From contig LNAC01000103.1 of the NCBI GenBank assembly GCA_002007465.1, positions 224,846 to 288,845 of the forward strand: a stretch of 64,000 bases of DNA, in the 5' to 3' direction. The DNA is from Ailurus styani. Taxonomy: Eukaryota > Chordata > Mammalia > Carnivora > Ailuridae. A program made the translations under genes and the position numbers. The notes under the pieces were generated by a model. That model saw nothing but the letters and a program-made list of their open reading frames with translations. It was not told where the DNA came from and searched no databases. Shown in pieces: positions 25,996 to 38,039 of the stretch. Positions within the stretch are counted from its first letter, which is position 1. Every line of letters starts with the position of its first letter.

Positions 25996-27648
25996 TAATC
26001 TCACACATGTAAGCAAGGATTGGCTATCCTGTAAATTAATTTTCTGATGGAGTCATGTTTGAAGTATCAGGAAAGCACTACTGACTGGAGTGAGGAAGTT
26101 AGGGAGAGCCTTAGAAGTGAAGTGATAGAGGGGGAAATGTAGGTAGCTGCATTTTCAGTGACAAAAAGCACTTGTTCAAAGGAGCAGGTCCTGAAAGAAA
26201 AGGGACTGTAAGTGAGTACAAGACTTGAGCTTCCACGAGGGGGCAAGATTCAGGAGATGAGGCTGGGGGAGAGGTGTGTTGAGGCTGGGAAGACTCATCA
26301 ATGCAAAGGGGTTGGGGATTGATTTTATAGAAAGCAGGGGTCCTGCTGAAGTCTGGGAAGAGGGGAGTGTTGCATTTGTTATTTTTAAAGATAGTGCAGG
26401 TAGCAGTGAGAAGGATAGACTACAGTGGGAAAGAGAAAGGAAGTGAGAATATATTTGAAAGGTCACTATAATTTGTGTGGCAAAAGTCAATGTGAGATGG
26501 AAACTACGGGGATAGAAAAGTGGGCAAAAATGCACTGGACATGGTTGTTCTGTTTATTAATAAACCTTGAATTGTAATTTAAAATATTCACAAAAGTGTT
26601 TTCTCCTCATTAAAGGACAGTAAATTCAACACATGGTTCAAGGACCCACAACATTTACCATAAACACTCTCTGATAGCCGTAGTCTATTGAGGATGAGGC
26701 TTTAGAGCTACATGGGAACAAACTTTGCTGTGTTGGTTCAATGCTGACCAAGAGGTGTTAGGAAATAGTTCATTTTCGTGAAAGCACTTCAAGTAATGCA
26801 AACTGTTTCTAAGACGGTCACTTAGAAATGCAACAGTTACTCCAGTGAAAACAGTTATTCTCTATCCTTGCTTGCTTCTCTAATATCTTTATTCTTGGGA
26901 GATTGTATGTTCCCAGGAATCAGAATTTCCATATTGGACTGTCTGGGCGGCTAGCTTCAGAATGTCCTCTAACTTTTTCTGTCACCTCCAGAGTCTTGCT
27001 TTGTTTTGTTTTTTCTCTTTCCTTATCTATCCTGTAAACTTCCATAGTTTCTTGGGCACACACCTGCTGGTTTGCTTATTACTTGGTCTGTAATAGTATG
27101 ACATATATACCTCTTCCACTTGTTTGCAATGCCATAAAAGTATAGATCTTCCTGACCTACTAACTGGCAAAAATGTGTTAACAATTGTTTACTGAATAAA
27201 TAATGGAATAAATAATGAATGAAGAGAATGGTCAGTTTTTAGTTCATTCAGTGGAGGAAAGGACCACATGCCAGATACTTGACTTGATCTGACAGGGAAA
27301 ATCCATTTTTAAGTTTTGCCTAGACTCTCATCCCAGGGCCCACTAGGATGATCAGATAAGAAGCATATTTCTTTCTTGTGTTTTTGATGACTATGTTTGT
27401 CAGGTTAACCATACACTTGAGACCTAAGCATTATTTGTTTTCACTTATTGTGAATTCCTATATTTGTTGTGTATAGCTCACTGGGATTGCAAGATGCATC
27501 CATGAAGCATGTTCCCAGGATGAAAATAAACACAGCATGGAGGGCAAATATTACTATGTTAAATTAGTAAAACTACAGAGGAAATGGGAGTAAATCAACC
27601 AATAATTATTTGCATTAGTAGAAAAAAGACAATAATCCCTATTTTGAT
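25996..27648. other. Unique sequence, no gene seen
   Basis: A purine-rich segment at 26090-26460 gives a 119-codon minus-strand ORF (26176-26535) that is rich in Ser/Leu/Pro because of composition and is not protein-like. It holds a CTCF-like motif (separate entry). The rest is AT-rich and unassigned. Confidence 0.4.
26233..26247 (+). promoter_or_regulatory. Candidate CTCF binding site
   Basis: CCACGAGGGGGCAAG matches the CTCF core pattern CCASYAGRKGGCR closely on the plus strand and includes a CpG in the core, at which methylation could block binding. In-vivo occupancy cannot be told from sequence. Confidence 0.5.
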
Positions 27649-27894
27649 TTATTTTTTTTTAAGATTTATTTATTTGACAGAGAGAGACAATGAAAGAGGG
27701 AACACAAGCAGGAGGAGTGGGGAAAGGGAGAAAAGCAGGCTTCCCGCTGAGCTGGGAGCCCATTGCAGGGCTCCATGGGGGGCTCCATGCGGGGCTCCAA
27801 GGGGGGGGGTCTCCATGCAGGGCTCGATCTCAGGACCCTGGGATCATGACCTGAGCCAAAGGCAGATGCTTAACAACTGAGCCACCCAGGCACC
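27649..27894 (-). mobile_element. CanSINE, minus strand, with internal tandem expansion
   Basis: Poly-T and 'aagatttatttatttgacag' at the left, reverse-complemented head 'gagccacccaggcacccc' at the right. The body is longer than its neighbours because a 12-16-bp unit related to CATGCAGGGCTC is repeated about five times at 27761-27825. The 98-codon ORF at 27584-27880 is a product of this repeat. Confidence 0.9.
27761..27825 (+). repeat. Minisatellite inside a SINE (unit about CATGCAGGGCTC, 5 copies)
   Basis: Units start at 27761, 27774, 27786, 27798 and 27814, with lengths of 12-16 bases, each ending in CTC or TCTC. Other SINEs in the window have one copy of this segment. Confidence 0.85.
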
Positions 27895-30800
27895 CCCGAT
27901 CTCTGGTTTCCGATCTGTACTCTAGAATTCTGTTCATTAATTTTTGATATCCTGTAACTAATGGCTTTCTCCCCCAAGATTCATTTGCAATTTCTCTCAG
28001 ATAACACTGTCAGGATTGCATCTTAAACGTTTTTTATGTCAAATGATATGATTTACTCTCTTTTTCAAAAAGGGCATACAAAACAACCTGTAACAGTACT
28101 GATTGGGCAAAGGCAGTGATACTCTATGCCTTTATTAGAACTCTAAATTTGGATAAAGCTAGTAGAAAAATGAAATTTTCCCCTAACTTGCTGGTTTATA
28201 ATAAGTACACCCCCATCATGGGTCACAGCCACTCCTCTGGCTAAAGCACCCCTTTAGTTAATTAAAAGCTAGAATACATGTACTAATTATTCATTATGGA
28301 GCTGTCTTCTTTGCACTGCTATTTACTCCATTATAAATATGACAGTACACTGTTATTTTGCTTTATACATAACTGATCAGACGTATTTAATTCATTTAGT
28401 GTGATGGATGTGCCCTCAGAAACAGAATGAAACAGTGGGTTGAAATTAATTAGGGCATTAATATTTGTGAACTCCAAAGATGTCTGATATGATCATTTTA
28501 ATTAAAATAATTTTCTGTGAGCATATTGTTTTCCATATTCTATTAACAATGCAGAAAAAAATGCTCTGCCTTTATTTTGATAAAATATTTACCATTCTTC
28601 CTCTTTCCTTTTTTTCCCCACCAAAAACAGTGAAGTCTATCTCTTTTGTGACTTATAAGAGTTCTCCTGAAGCACTGATATGCTTGAAAGGTCTTGCACA
28701 TTATTATCCTTTAGTTATTATTATAATAACCAAATAATTTTTCTAAATCAATATTTCACTGTTGGCTAACTTTGGCTCAAATGTGTGTATACACAGGAGT
28801 TGAATAGGGTGTGCTATTTCTCAAAATCAGGAAGACGTTGCGAGAAGCTCTGTATGAGGCATTCAAGGTTAAAATTCAGCATGACTCTCTGGGCAAAGCC
28901 TGCACCTTCACACACACCCCCTTCCAGCTCGAGGTTTCCTGCTCTCCCCTCCCCCAGAGTAGGAAGCTCATCAACATTAGCACACAAATGCAAAATAACT
29001 AGCCAGGCCTCTCCCTAGGAATACAAATTAGGGGCAGGTAGTTGAAGAGCTTAGAAAGCTGAAATCGTTCACAATGAAAAGGATGAATAGATGAGAGACT
29101 GAAAGTGGGGTAAAGTGTTTAGCTTTTGTCATTTAAAGTGACGTCTTTAACTCTTTGCCTTCGAGAAACTACCCCTCAGGAAATAATAGAGCTTTGCAAT
29201 CAAGAGTTCCCCGGTTAAAAAAAAAAGGTATTGAGTTTCCTTTTATAAGGTATAATGATAAAATTAGACATTGGTTTCGCTAGGGCCTATGTCTGACAAA
29301 AACAAAAAAAAACAGTAGAGAGATTGTGACGTTGAATAATTTAGTAGCCGACTTTCTATTAAAAAAAAAAAAAGAGGTCCACATTAGCTGACTAGTGCAT
29401 TTCCTACTCCCCCCCCCCCCCCCCCCCTTNCAATGCAAATCATGTTTTACTGCATTTACACTTGGCTAGGTTTTGACTTGGGAGGTGAGTTTGGCTGGAA
29501 GCTTGAATCTTATTTTCTAATTAGCTCTACCTTATCTAGCAATCAAAGGCAGAGGAAGGCAGAGACTTGCCACAGCTTTTTGTAGTAATTATGAGATCGA
29601 TGGCCAAGCAAGTCTTTTCCTAGATTGCGGAAGCTTTGGATACCCCAAAATGCATATATCCCGAAATCAATACCATAAGTGAAGCAATCAGCAATGTGCA
29701 TACACATTCTCAATCTAAAATCTAAGTGTTTAAGCATGATGCTACCTTGGCGGTTAGAAGCAGAACTAGAGAGTTGGAAGCTGTCTTAGCGTCTTATTAG
29801 AAAACAACCATGTGCACAGCTTAACAAATAAAATTCAGGGCTTTCCAACAGCACATTATCACTTAGAGCTAATTTTTATTTGTTCGTTTTATTTAAGGGT
29901 GCATTTTCTAATTTGGAGAGACCGATCTTTGCTTTAATGCTGATAAAGATCATAAATCGTGTACTATAATTATTTATTAAATGCCTTTAATTTGTGTTGT
30001 GTGCCCTGCAACCAGACACGTGCTCATCTCTTCAGTTTTGGGTAAGACTAGTTTAGACAAACAAGTTGTAATTGCAGAAGATGTCCTTAAAGCAGAGAGA
30101 GGGTTTGTAAGTCCAAAATGGTCATTTATATCCAAAGTGGGCATTTATATGATGGTGTTGAGTGGGGGTGCCTAGGAGATGGACACATTTGTAGGGTATG
30201 GTGAGCATGCATGGAGTGAGTCATTACACGTGTTGTGGAATTACATCCACAATGTTTCCATTGTGTAGAAGGGGAAATGGGGCCACAGAACATTTGGACT
30301 GTTTTGTTTTATGACTATCCTAAGTAAAGCCAATGCATGACCTTGTTCCTCTTTTCCTCTTATTTCTCAGGATAGATGCAATTTTTTTGAGGACAAAAAT
30401 GGTCTTCATGAATTGTTGAATAAAGCCAATTTGATCTCTAAATTGACTCAGTTGAATGTTGTTTAATCGATTTATTTGGTGGCAACAGCAGGACTGATGC
30501 AGACTTCTGATGGCTTACCAGGACATGAGAAACACAGGTGTGGTACCCTGCAAATCCTTTGAGTTCACTGTCTGTCTTCCAAGGGCTGTGGGTAAATTCT
30601 CTTTCCGTTCTGAGCTCTGTTCCTTTTGTTGAGCTCCTGATCTAATTGGCTTTCCAGCCCAGGGCTTAATAGGTCAGCTTGAGCTGGTAGACGGTTCCAT
30701 CAGGAGCTCGAGTCCCCTGACTTTTTGGTCTGACTGCAATTTCCTAGATGTTTGGAATCCCTTTCCCCAGTTCCAGTGTGCTGTCCCCATTTACTGGACT

Positions 30801-32679
30801 CTGCTGGTTTAATCCACTCAGGGTCTTGCTGGCAGTGCACACGGCCTTCTCTCACTAGGCCACAGTAACATTTCTTGGTTGCCACTGGTATGTTAAGGTA
30901 CGCATGTTTGTTTGTCTTATTTTGTGTAGATAAAGGCTGTTGCTTTGGTTTAGGGAAATGGTGTGGCTAGTTTGATCTGTAGCCACTAACGCTTTCTTCA
31001 TATCAGCAATAAGGCTGTTTTGCTCTCTTATCATTGTATGTTCACTGGAGTAGCCCTTTTAATTTCCTTTAAGAGCGTGTCCTCTCTGTTTACAAGTTGG
31101 CTAACTATTTGGCAAAAGAGGCCTAGCTTTTGGCCTATTGCAGCTTTCAACATGCCTTATTTACTAAATTTAATCATTTCTAGCTTTGGATTTAAAGCGA
31201 GAGATGTGTGATTCTTCCTTTCACTTGAACACTTAAAAGCCATTATATTGCTATTAACTGGCCTAATTCCAACATTGTTGTGTCTCAGGAAATGGCGAAT
31301 CTTGAGGAGAGGGAATGACATGGGGGGACGGCCAGCCTGTGAAACGGTCAGAATATATACAACCTTTATCAATTAGGTTTGCTGTCTTACATGGTGTGGT
31401 TCATGGCATCCTAAAACAATTATAATAGTAGCATTAAAGATCACTGATCACAGGTCACCATAACAAATATAATAATAATGAAAATGTTGAAATATTGTGA
31501 GAATTACCAAATGTGAATCATAGTTACAAAGTGTACCAACACTGTTGGAAAATGGCACCAGTAGACTTTGTGCAAGGCAAGATTGCCACAAAACTTCAAT
31601 TGGTTAGAAAAAAATTAAAATAAAAACCCACCATATGAATGATGTGCAATAAAAATGAGCTCTGACTGTATCCGCCTAAAAGTACGGAATAGAGTCCCTT
31701 TGTAAAGGTTTACCCCCTCTTCTTTCCCATACCAGGAGAAGGAAACACAACCATTATCACTGGAGATAGAAATAAGCACTGAGATGAGTCTGCACAAATA
31801 AACTTCACGGAAATAACACTTATCTACTATTAGTTCCCACTATGAGTTTACCTTCCTGTAATTTACCACCCCTAGAAGCCCAAACCCCCTTTACTTTACC
31901 TTCTCCACAAATTTATCACCCTTTATTAAAATGGTATATGAGCCTCTTTGGATCTTCACTTCTTTCTTATGAAGGCCTCTATAAATGTAATAATTAAAAT
32001 ATTACCATCAAATAAAATCTGTATACTTTTTCTCCTCTTCATCTGTCTTTTGTCAGTTTAATTTACAGGCCCTAGTTACTGAATATAAGAGGATAGAGGT
32101 AGAGGGGCTTTTTGTTGTTGTTGTTCATTTTTCTCCCCTACATACAGTATAAATACTCATACATGCATGGTCTATTTTTATAGTCTATTCTGCTTTGTTG
32201 GCCTTGTCTTTATTACTGCACTAGTATCAGCAGAATTAATTACCTTAAGTACATGGCAAAATTTATATCTAGCAAAACAAATTCCTCTCATCACATGCTG
32301 TTTCAAAACTTTTAATTTTGTGTCCTTATTAGGATTAATGTACAAAACTCTTAACAAAATGACATTTTTATCAGAATGGAAAGAAATTGACAAATATTTC
32401 ATGAAGAAACATGTTTAAAAATATGTAGGCTTCTCAAATATGGTAGCTTTTTTCATTTCCTTAAAAAATCTACTTTTAGACTATTTTAATATACTTTTAT
32501 AGTTTTCTTCATGAGATTATATATTTTGTTTCAGTTAATGACCACGTTTTCTTGCTGTTGTTAATAGGATAGTTACATTCCATTCTCTCCAAAGTTATTT
32601 TTTTCATAATTGTTGACTTACCCTATCTACTGCTTCCACCCTACTCAGCCACCTGGTCCCCAAGGTCTTATTCTAGACC
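27895..32679. other. Long repeat-poor stretch, no gene seen
   Basis: Across about 4.8 kb I recognise no SINE, L1 or LTR. There is a run of 19 Cs (29409-29427) next to an N, a 19-bp tandem pair (30112-30149) and scattered A-runs. ORFs up to 85 codons are present, without protein-like features. Repeat scarcity in a gene desert next to a developmental regulator is compatible with cis-regulatory sequence, but I cannot test conservation here. Confidence 0.4.
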
Positions 32680-32875
32680 CACACTATGCAATATAGTAGT
32701 CACTAGTTACATGTGGCTATTAAACACTTGAAATGTGGCTAGTCCAGATTAAAATGTGTTATAAGGGTAAATATATATATATATTTTTTTTACTTTTTGA
32801 AATGTGGCTCCTAGAACATTTTAAATTTCATTTGGGACCAGTATTACATTTCTATGGTTGGTGCTCTCTAGACCT
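32680..32875. mobile_element. Old hAT-type DNA transposon relic (probable)
   Basis: Contains 'gtagtcactagttacatgtggctattaaacacttgaaatgtggcta', typical of a common mammalian non-autonomous hAT element with inverted 'ACATGTGGCT' words. After an AT-rich centre (32770-32800) it continues 'gaaatgtggctcctagaacatttt'. Exact family not assigned. Confidence 0.5.
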
Positions 32876-32986
32876 TGTCATTTCCAATAACTGAAACCCT
32901 CTATAATGTCAATTTCCTAAATTCAACTACCAAGCCATAACATTTCCAACTTTTTTCCTCTAGTACTCCAACCTCAGCAATCCTTC

Positions 32987-33235
32987 CACCCTCACAGGGA
33001 TAAACAATCCATTGATCCCACCACCTTCTTCTACCTAATTTTTTGGCATAAAACAAAATTTTATGCTCATAATTCTTTGGTTAGATTTGGCTCAGCTGGG
33101 CAGTTCTCACNCACCCTCACAGGGATAAACAATCCATTGATCCCACCACCTTCTTCTACCTAATTTTTTGGCGTAAAACAAAATTTTATGCTCATAATTC
33201 TTTGGTTAGATTTGGCTCAGCTGGGCAGTTCTCAC
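32987..33235. other. 124-bp direct duplication around a single N (probable assembly artefact)
   Basis: Bases 32987-33110 recur at 33112-33235 with one difference (A in ggcata versus G in ggcgta), separated only by the N at 33111. This is what two overlapping contigs look like when joined end to end. Confidence 0.85.
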
Positions 33236-33849
33236 TTGTGGTCTTGGATGCAGTTGCACATGTAGAAAGACCTCGGCCATGATTATCTTACACTTGGCTG
33301 GGTTGGACATCCACCAGTTGTTGCTGACTACAGATCGGAAGTTTCCCTGGAACTGTCATGAGTCCGAGGATTCCACTTCTACCACTCGTGCTAGCTCAGG
33401 TTCATTATGGTAAAGGAAGGGATTTAATTCCACTGCTCAAAAGACAGAGTAGCAAAGACTTTGTACATCAGCACATCTGAATTTGTAATTCAGCACATCT
33501 GTGTCCTTCTAGTATTAACTTTCCTTCTTATTCAGCTTAAATTCTGGGTCAGTTGTTCTAATTGCAACTTTAATTATATTGTATTATAAATACAACTTTA
33601 ATTACTTTGCCCCCTTCTCAATTTTTGTGGTCATCCAACTAAACCATAAACATGGTTAAATACAGCCCTCCACCTACTCTTTTTTTTTTTTTTGCACCAA
33701 CACACCTGGACAGAGCTGGAGAAAAACACGTATCCCTGTTGGCTAGTCTCACAAAATGCGTGATCACTAACATGTAATAGACTCTTGGTGCCGCCCAGCA
33801 ATGTTCACTCTGTATTACCTAGGAGATTAGATGATTCTTACGTGACTTT
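33236..33849. other. No gene; unassigned repeat-like text
   Basis: 33061-33400 (once the duplication is discounted) resembles an old interspersed repeat, but I cannot name it. A T-run is at 33680-33693. The stretch to 33849 may be the far 5' part of the following L2. Confidence 0.3.
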
Positions 33850-35700
33850 CCTTCCCTTCAAACTTTAACAAAAACTACTTCCCCATCCTCACTCTCAGCT
33901 GGTAATTTGCTTCATATTTCATTGAAAAAAGAGAAGTAATCAGGGAGAACTTCCATAAATTTTCCACAAACTACACAACTGTGGCTGGCGCCATCTTTCT
34001 TTACCTTTTCTCCCAATTCTTTGTATAATCTGTCCCTGTTCCCAATTAGGGTCAGCATCTTTTCTCATTCTCTAAATCCCTTTCACTGCTTATGAGCAAT
34101 GATCTAGAAGTCCTTAGCCTTGTCTCAACAACTTCTTCTCTCAACTGGATTGCTGTCAGTAAAATCTCTCCCATATTAAACTATCATTTCTCATACATTA
34201 AAACAAAACCTTTCTGGACCCCAATTCTCCCGCTAGTTACCAGCTCATTTCTTTCCTTCCTTTACACCAAACTTCTTCTTTTATTTATGCCTACAGCTTC
34301 CAATGTTTTTATTCCCATTTTTCTCTTTAAACCCAATATGTTATTGCAAACGGCTCCGGTCAACATCGTTAGTAACCAACACATTGTTGAATCCAGTGGT
34401 CAGTTCCCAGAGTCCATCTTCTTTGTCCCATTTGCACCATTTGACCCTACAGATTATTGCTTAGCTTCTTGAAATAATTTCTTCCCTAGGTTTACAAAAC
34501 ACCACACTGTCCTAGTTTTCCTCCTCTATCTCTGACTGCTCTTTCTCAGTCTCTTTTCCTTGTTCCTTCCCCTCATCTCCACCAATAAACAACAGAATGC
34601 CTCCCAGGACTATTTAGTTTCAGTCATTCATCCAGTCTCATGACTGAATACTGTCTCTATGCCAATGACTCCAAGTATATGTCTAACAGAGAACTTTTCC
34701 TCTAAGCCACCTAATCCTATACTCAACTGTCTTCTCAATATCTCCCCCATGGAATCTAATCAATATCTCAGTCTTAGTGTGTCCAAACTGAACTTGGAGT
34801 ATTTCCTCTCAATTCGGGTTCTCTTTCATTCTTTTCTATCTCAGGGTACCTGTATTTTTATTATTATTATTATTATTTTTTTAGCCTACCTCTATTCTTT
34901 TGGTTGCTATGGCCAGAAGTCTGGAGGAGGTTCTTCACTCCTCTCTTTCTCTCATACCACACATTTGGTCCATCAGGAAATCCTGTCAGCTCAACCTCTA
35001 AAATGGAATTGGATCACTTACCTCCACTGTGACCACCCTAAGTTCAAACCACTTCCATCTCCCCCCTGCATTATTGCAGTAGCCTTCCAGCTGGTCTACT
35101 TTTTTCTGCCCTTGACCCGGTATGGTCTGTGTACAACACATGAATGCTTCTCTTCCTTTCATGTCACTTCTTCACTCAAGACCCTGAAAAGCTCCCCTCA
35201 GAGTCCACTCCATGAATTACAAGGCACTCACTGTAGGAACTGTCCTCACTGTCTCCCTAGCCCAGTCTCTTTCAACTTCTCCTGTAGTTCATCCTGCTTC
35301 AGCTTCCCTGCTCCCCTTCGTGGCCTTTCATTTCTTCACTTTACTTAGGGCTTCTGCCTCAAATATCTGTGATCGTTTCCCTCACTTCCTATAGATCTTT
35401 ACTTCAATGCCATCTTCTCTGTAAGGCCTTCTTTGTCTTACCTCTCTAAAACTATAACCATTATACCCTCCAGCACTTCCTGCAACCCTTCATGGCTTTA
35501 TTTTTCTTTTGAGTACTTATCACTATCTAATATATATATTTTTCTAATATATGTTTTATTTAATTATTTTATTTGTTGTCTTCTTCTCTAGAATGTATGC
35601 TCCACGAAGGCAGATGTTTTCAGTTCACGCCTGAATCTGTAGAGCTAGCCACATAGTAGGCACTCAACAAGTAATCACTGAAAGAACAAATGGATGTAGA
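33850..35700 (+). repeat. Long L2 LINE fragment (reverse transcriptase to 3' end)
   Basis: A long old L2-type copy. Blocks in order are: 'tcatatttcattgaaaaaagagaagtaatcagg' (pre-RT), 'gcaccatttgaccctac', 'ttgaaataatttcttccc', and the RT active-site text 'ctatgccaatgactcc', which translates as YAND where YADD is expected. Then come 'tgtccaaactgaacttgg', 'attattgcagtagccttccagctggtct' and the 3' end 'gccacatagtaggcactcaacaagta'. A (TTA)n run is at 34858-34876. The 126- and 229-codon ORFs here (34092-34472, 34659-35348) are frames of this relic, not genes. Confidence 0.75.
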
Positions 35701-36420
35701 ACCTATCCTTGATATGTTTCTGATTCTGTGGAAATTTTCTAAGATTTCATTTTTTCATCCTGATACTTATCATTTACTTAGGTATATACTTTTATTCAGG
35801 AAATTTCTTTTGACTCTTAATTAAATTTGTTATTATAAATGGGTATTAAATTTTACTAAATCCCTTTTTCATAAATATCAAAATAGTCACATGTTCTCGT
35901 CCTTTAAAATATGTTGACCTAATCTTGAATTCTGGGCAGAAACCTTGTGTGGTAATGATTCATTTGGTTTAATCAATCACTTTATTTAATTCTCTAATGT
36001 TATTTTGAAGATTTTTGCATCTATCTCTATAAATGTGTTTGCTCTATGTTTTCCTTTTGTGAGACATCTTTGTCTAGTTGAATATTACTATTCTGCTATC
36101 TTCATAAAATTAACTGAGAGACCTCATTCCTTCACTCCCCAGAACACTTCATGTGCCCTGGAATAGTTTCAATAACATAGGAATGACAATTTCTTATAAT
36201 GACGGTATAGATAGAATAGCCTATATACCTACTGGTATCTGACAGTCTTTCAGGTATAAATCTTTAGCAACCTTTTCCAATTGCCTCTATGGTTGCCCAC
36301 TTATTCATATTTCACTCTCCTTGAATAAATCTTGCTAATTCACATTTTCTTAGAAGAGCATTAATTTTATCCAGATCTTCAGATTGTTTAATAAATTAAC
36401 GCCAACTCAGTAAAAATTAC
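35701..36420 (-). repeat. Old L1 fragment, minus strand (clear at about 35880-36130)
   Basis: 'ttttgaagatttttgcatctatctc' followed by 'ttccttttgtgagacatctttgtctag' is the reverse complement of a standard L1 ORF2 region. The flanks are less certain. Confidence 0.6.
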
Positions 36421-36849
36421 ATTTTTTGCTTGCAGCATCATTGGTTCCCCCCATTTATATTAAACTGAATTAAACTATTTTGAAATACCCTGTGTATCAT
36501 AAAATTGAATTGCTAACTTGTATATCTGATGAAGAAATAGAAGTGCTGAGGTTTTGAAGGTATACTGCTGGGGTGGAGTGGTAGGAAGGGAATATTATGT
36601 CTGTTTCCTCCACTGGGCCTAACACATGAGTTGGGTATTTTGAATGCTCAAAAGGGAATATCCTGACTCTGCCAAATGGGGCCAAGGGTTTCCTCATTCT
36701 CTGTATAGGCTAGTGGATTGTGAAACCAGGTATTCCATTTATCTTCTTTACCTTTCCTGTACCACCCACCTGGGGTATACCCATATATATGTTGAAATCC
36801 TTGACAATTAAACATCCCCAAATTGTCAAAACAATTGCTATTAACTAAT

Positions 36850-37600
36850 CCAATGAGTAGAACACCTATCATGGTGAAAATGCTATAGGCCCTCTGAGAA
36901 ATACAAAGAAGAATAAGACATGGTCTTTGCCATCTGGGAACTGACAATCTAGTTGGGAAAACTTGGTTGGAAGTAGCTTCAAGTCAATTTATAGAAGAGG
37001 TACTAAACATCACTACAGTATTTATTCCATTCAACAAACATCCAGTTAGTATCTATATACCAGGTGCTATCCTAGACGTTATTTGCACAAAGATTATTGA
37101 TGCTCTGGAAGCTAATAATCTACCCAGAGGACACTCAGATACACAAAATTAACTACACTGTGATGTGTTTTATTCATGCATGTGATGAATAAGAGAGTTG
37201 TGGATGGGTAGGGAAATCAGTCATGGANAATGGTGCGTGGGAGTCCAAAAGAGAGTTGTGGATGGGTAGGGAAATCAGTCATGGAATGGTTTTATTGTAG
37301 AACTAACATTTAAGATGAATCTAGGAGAATAAGACAATGTGTTACTAGGCAAAATAAAAGAAGAAGAGGATTCTGGGTTCCTAAGGCTCACAAGGCATGA
37401 CCTTAAGTCAAGAAAATATATGATCTTACAAGTATAGCTGACATGTTGAAGTGTATTTGCATTGGGGAAGGGAATTGGGGTAGTGGAGAGAGATCACTCT
37501 GGGCACATATGATGAAGCCAGATCATGAAATGTCTTAACTTTTTGAATATGATAATGAAGAACTTAGATTTTTAAGAAACCAGAGTAATGTACATTAAAT
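36850..37600 (-). repeat. L2 LINE 3' ends, minus strand (two pieces)
   Basis: 36890-36960 ('agacatggtctttgccatctgggaactgacaatctag') and, from about 37018, 'ttccattcaacaaacatccagttagtatctatataccaggtgctatcc' are L2 3' text in reverse orientation. The second continues to 'gaagccagatcatgaaatgtc' near 37530. An N and a 36-bp duplication interrupt it (37192-37285). Confidence 0.65.
37192..37285. other. 36-bp direct duplication with a single N (possible assembly artefact)
   Basis: 37192-37227 is repeated at 37250-37285. The N at 37228 directly follows the first copy, with 21 bases between it and the second. Confidence 0.7.
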
Positions 37601-37849
37601 GCCTCTCACATCACTACAGCAAAAGAGTTGAATTTACTTCATCAAATTTGGAATTTATATTTGGATTGATGTGCCTTGAAACATAAAGTTCTTGACGTGA
37701 GTTGAATTTACTTTGGAGGTCGCCATCAGTACAGCTAGAGGCTTGTGTGCTGCCCATTGGGAGAGGACTAACAACAAATTAAAATACTGCGGATAAAGGA
37801 ATAAATAGTAGTTTCAACTATGAGTTGAAGAATATTTTTGTAGGATGAA

Positions 37850-38035
37850 TTTCGTTTTGAAAGCTTTATGTGCATTATACTGCTCTGTTATTACAAAAAT
37901 CCTATGAGATGGGTACCATTTTTATTCCATTGGCCCTTGAAGAAATTGAAGCTTAAAGAGATAATGTATCTCTCCCAAGGATATACATTTGTTGCAAATC
38001 CGTACTTGCATATCCAGGTCTTAAATTCTACCTGT
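37850..38035 (+). repeat. MIR-like SINE
   Basis: Layout 'ttattacaaaaatcctatgagatgggtacc', 'gaagaaattgaagcttaaagag', 'ctcccaagga', 'catatccaggtcttaaattct', a diverged MIR. Confidence 0.65.
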
Positions 38036-38039
38036 GTTT

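Noticed and set aside
26176..26535. 119-codon minus-strand ORF rich in Ser, Leu and Pro
   Set aside because: Arises from a purine-rich plus strand; no domain or signal visible.
28785..29018. Two overlapping ORFs (77 and 63 codons) that briefly looked protein-like
   Set aside because: No family recognised, different frames of the same stretch, no splice signals I could defend.
34092..34472. 126-codon ORF
   Set aside because: Lies within an L2 relic; not an independent gene.
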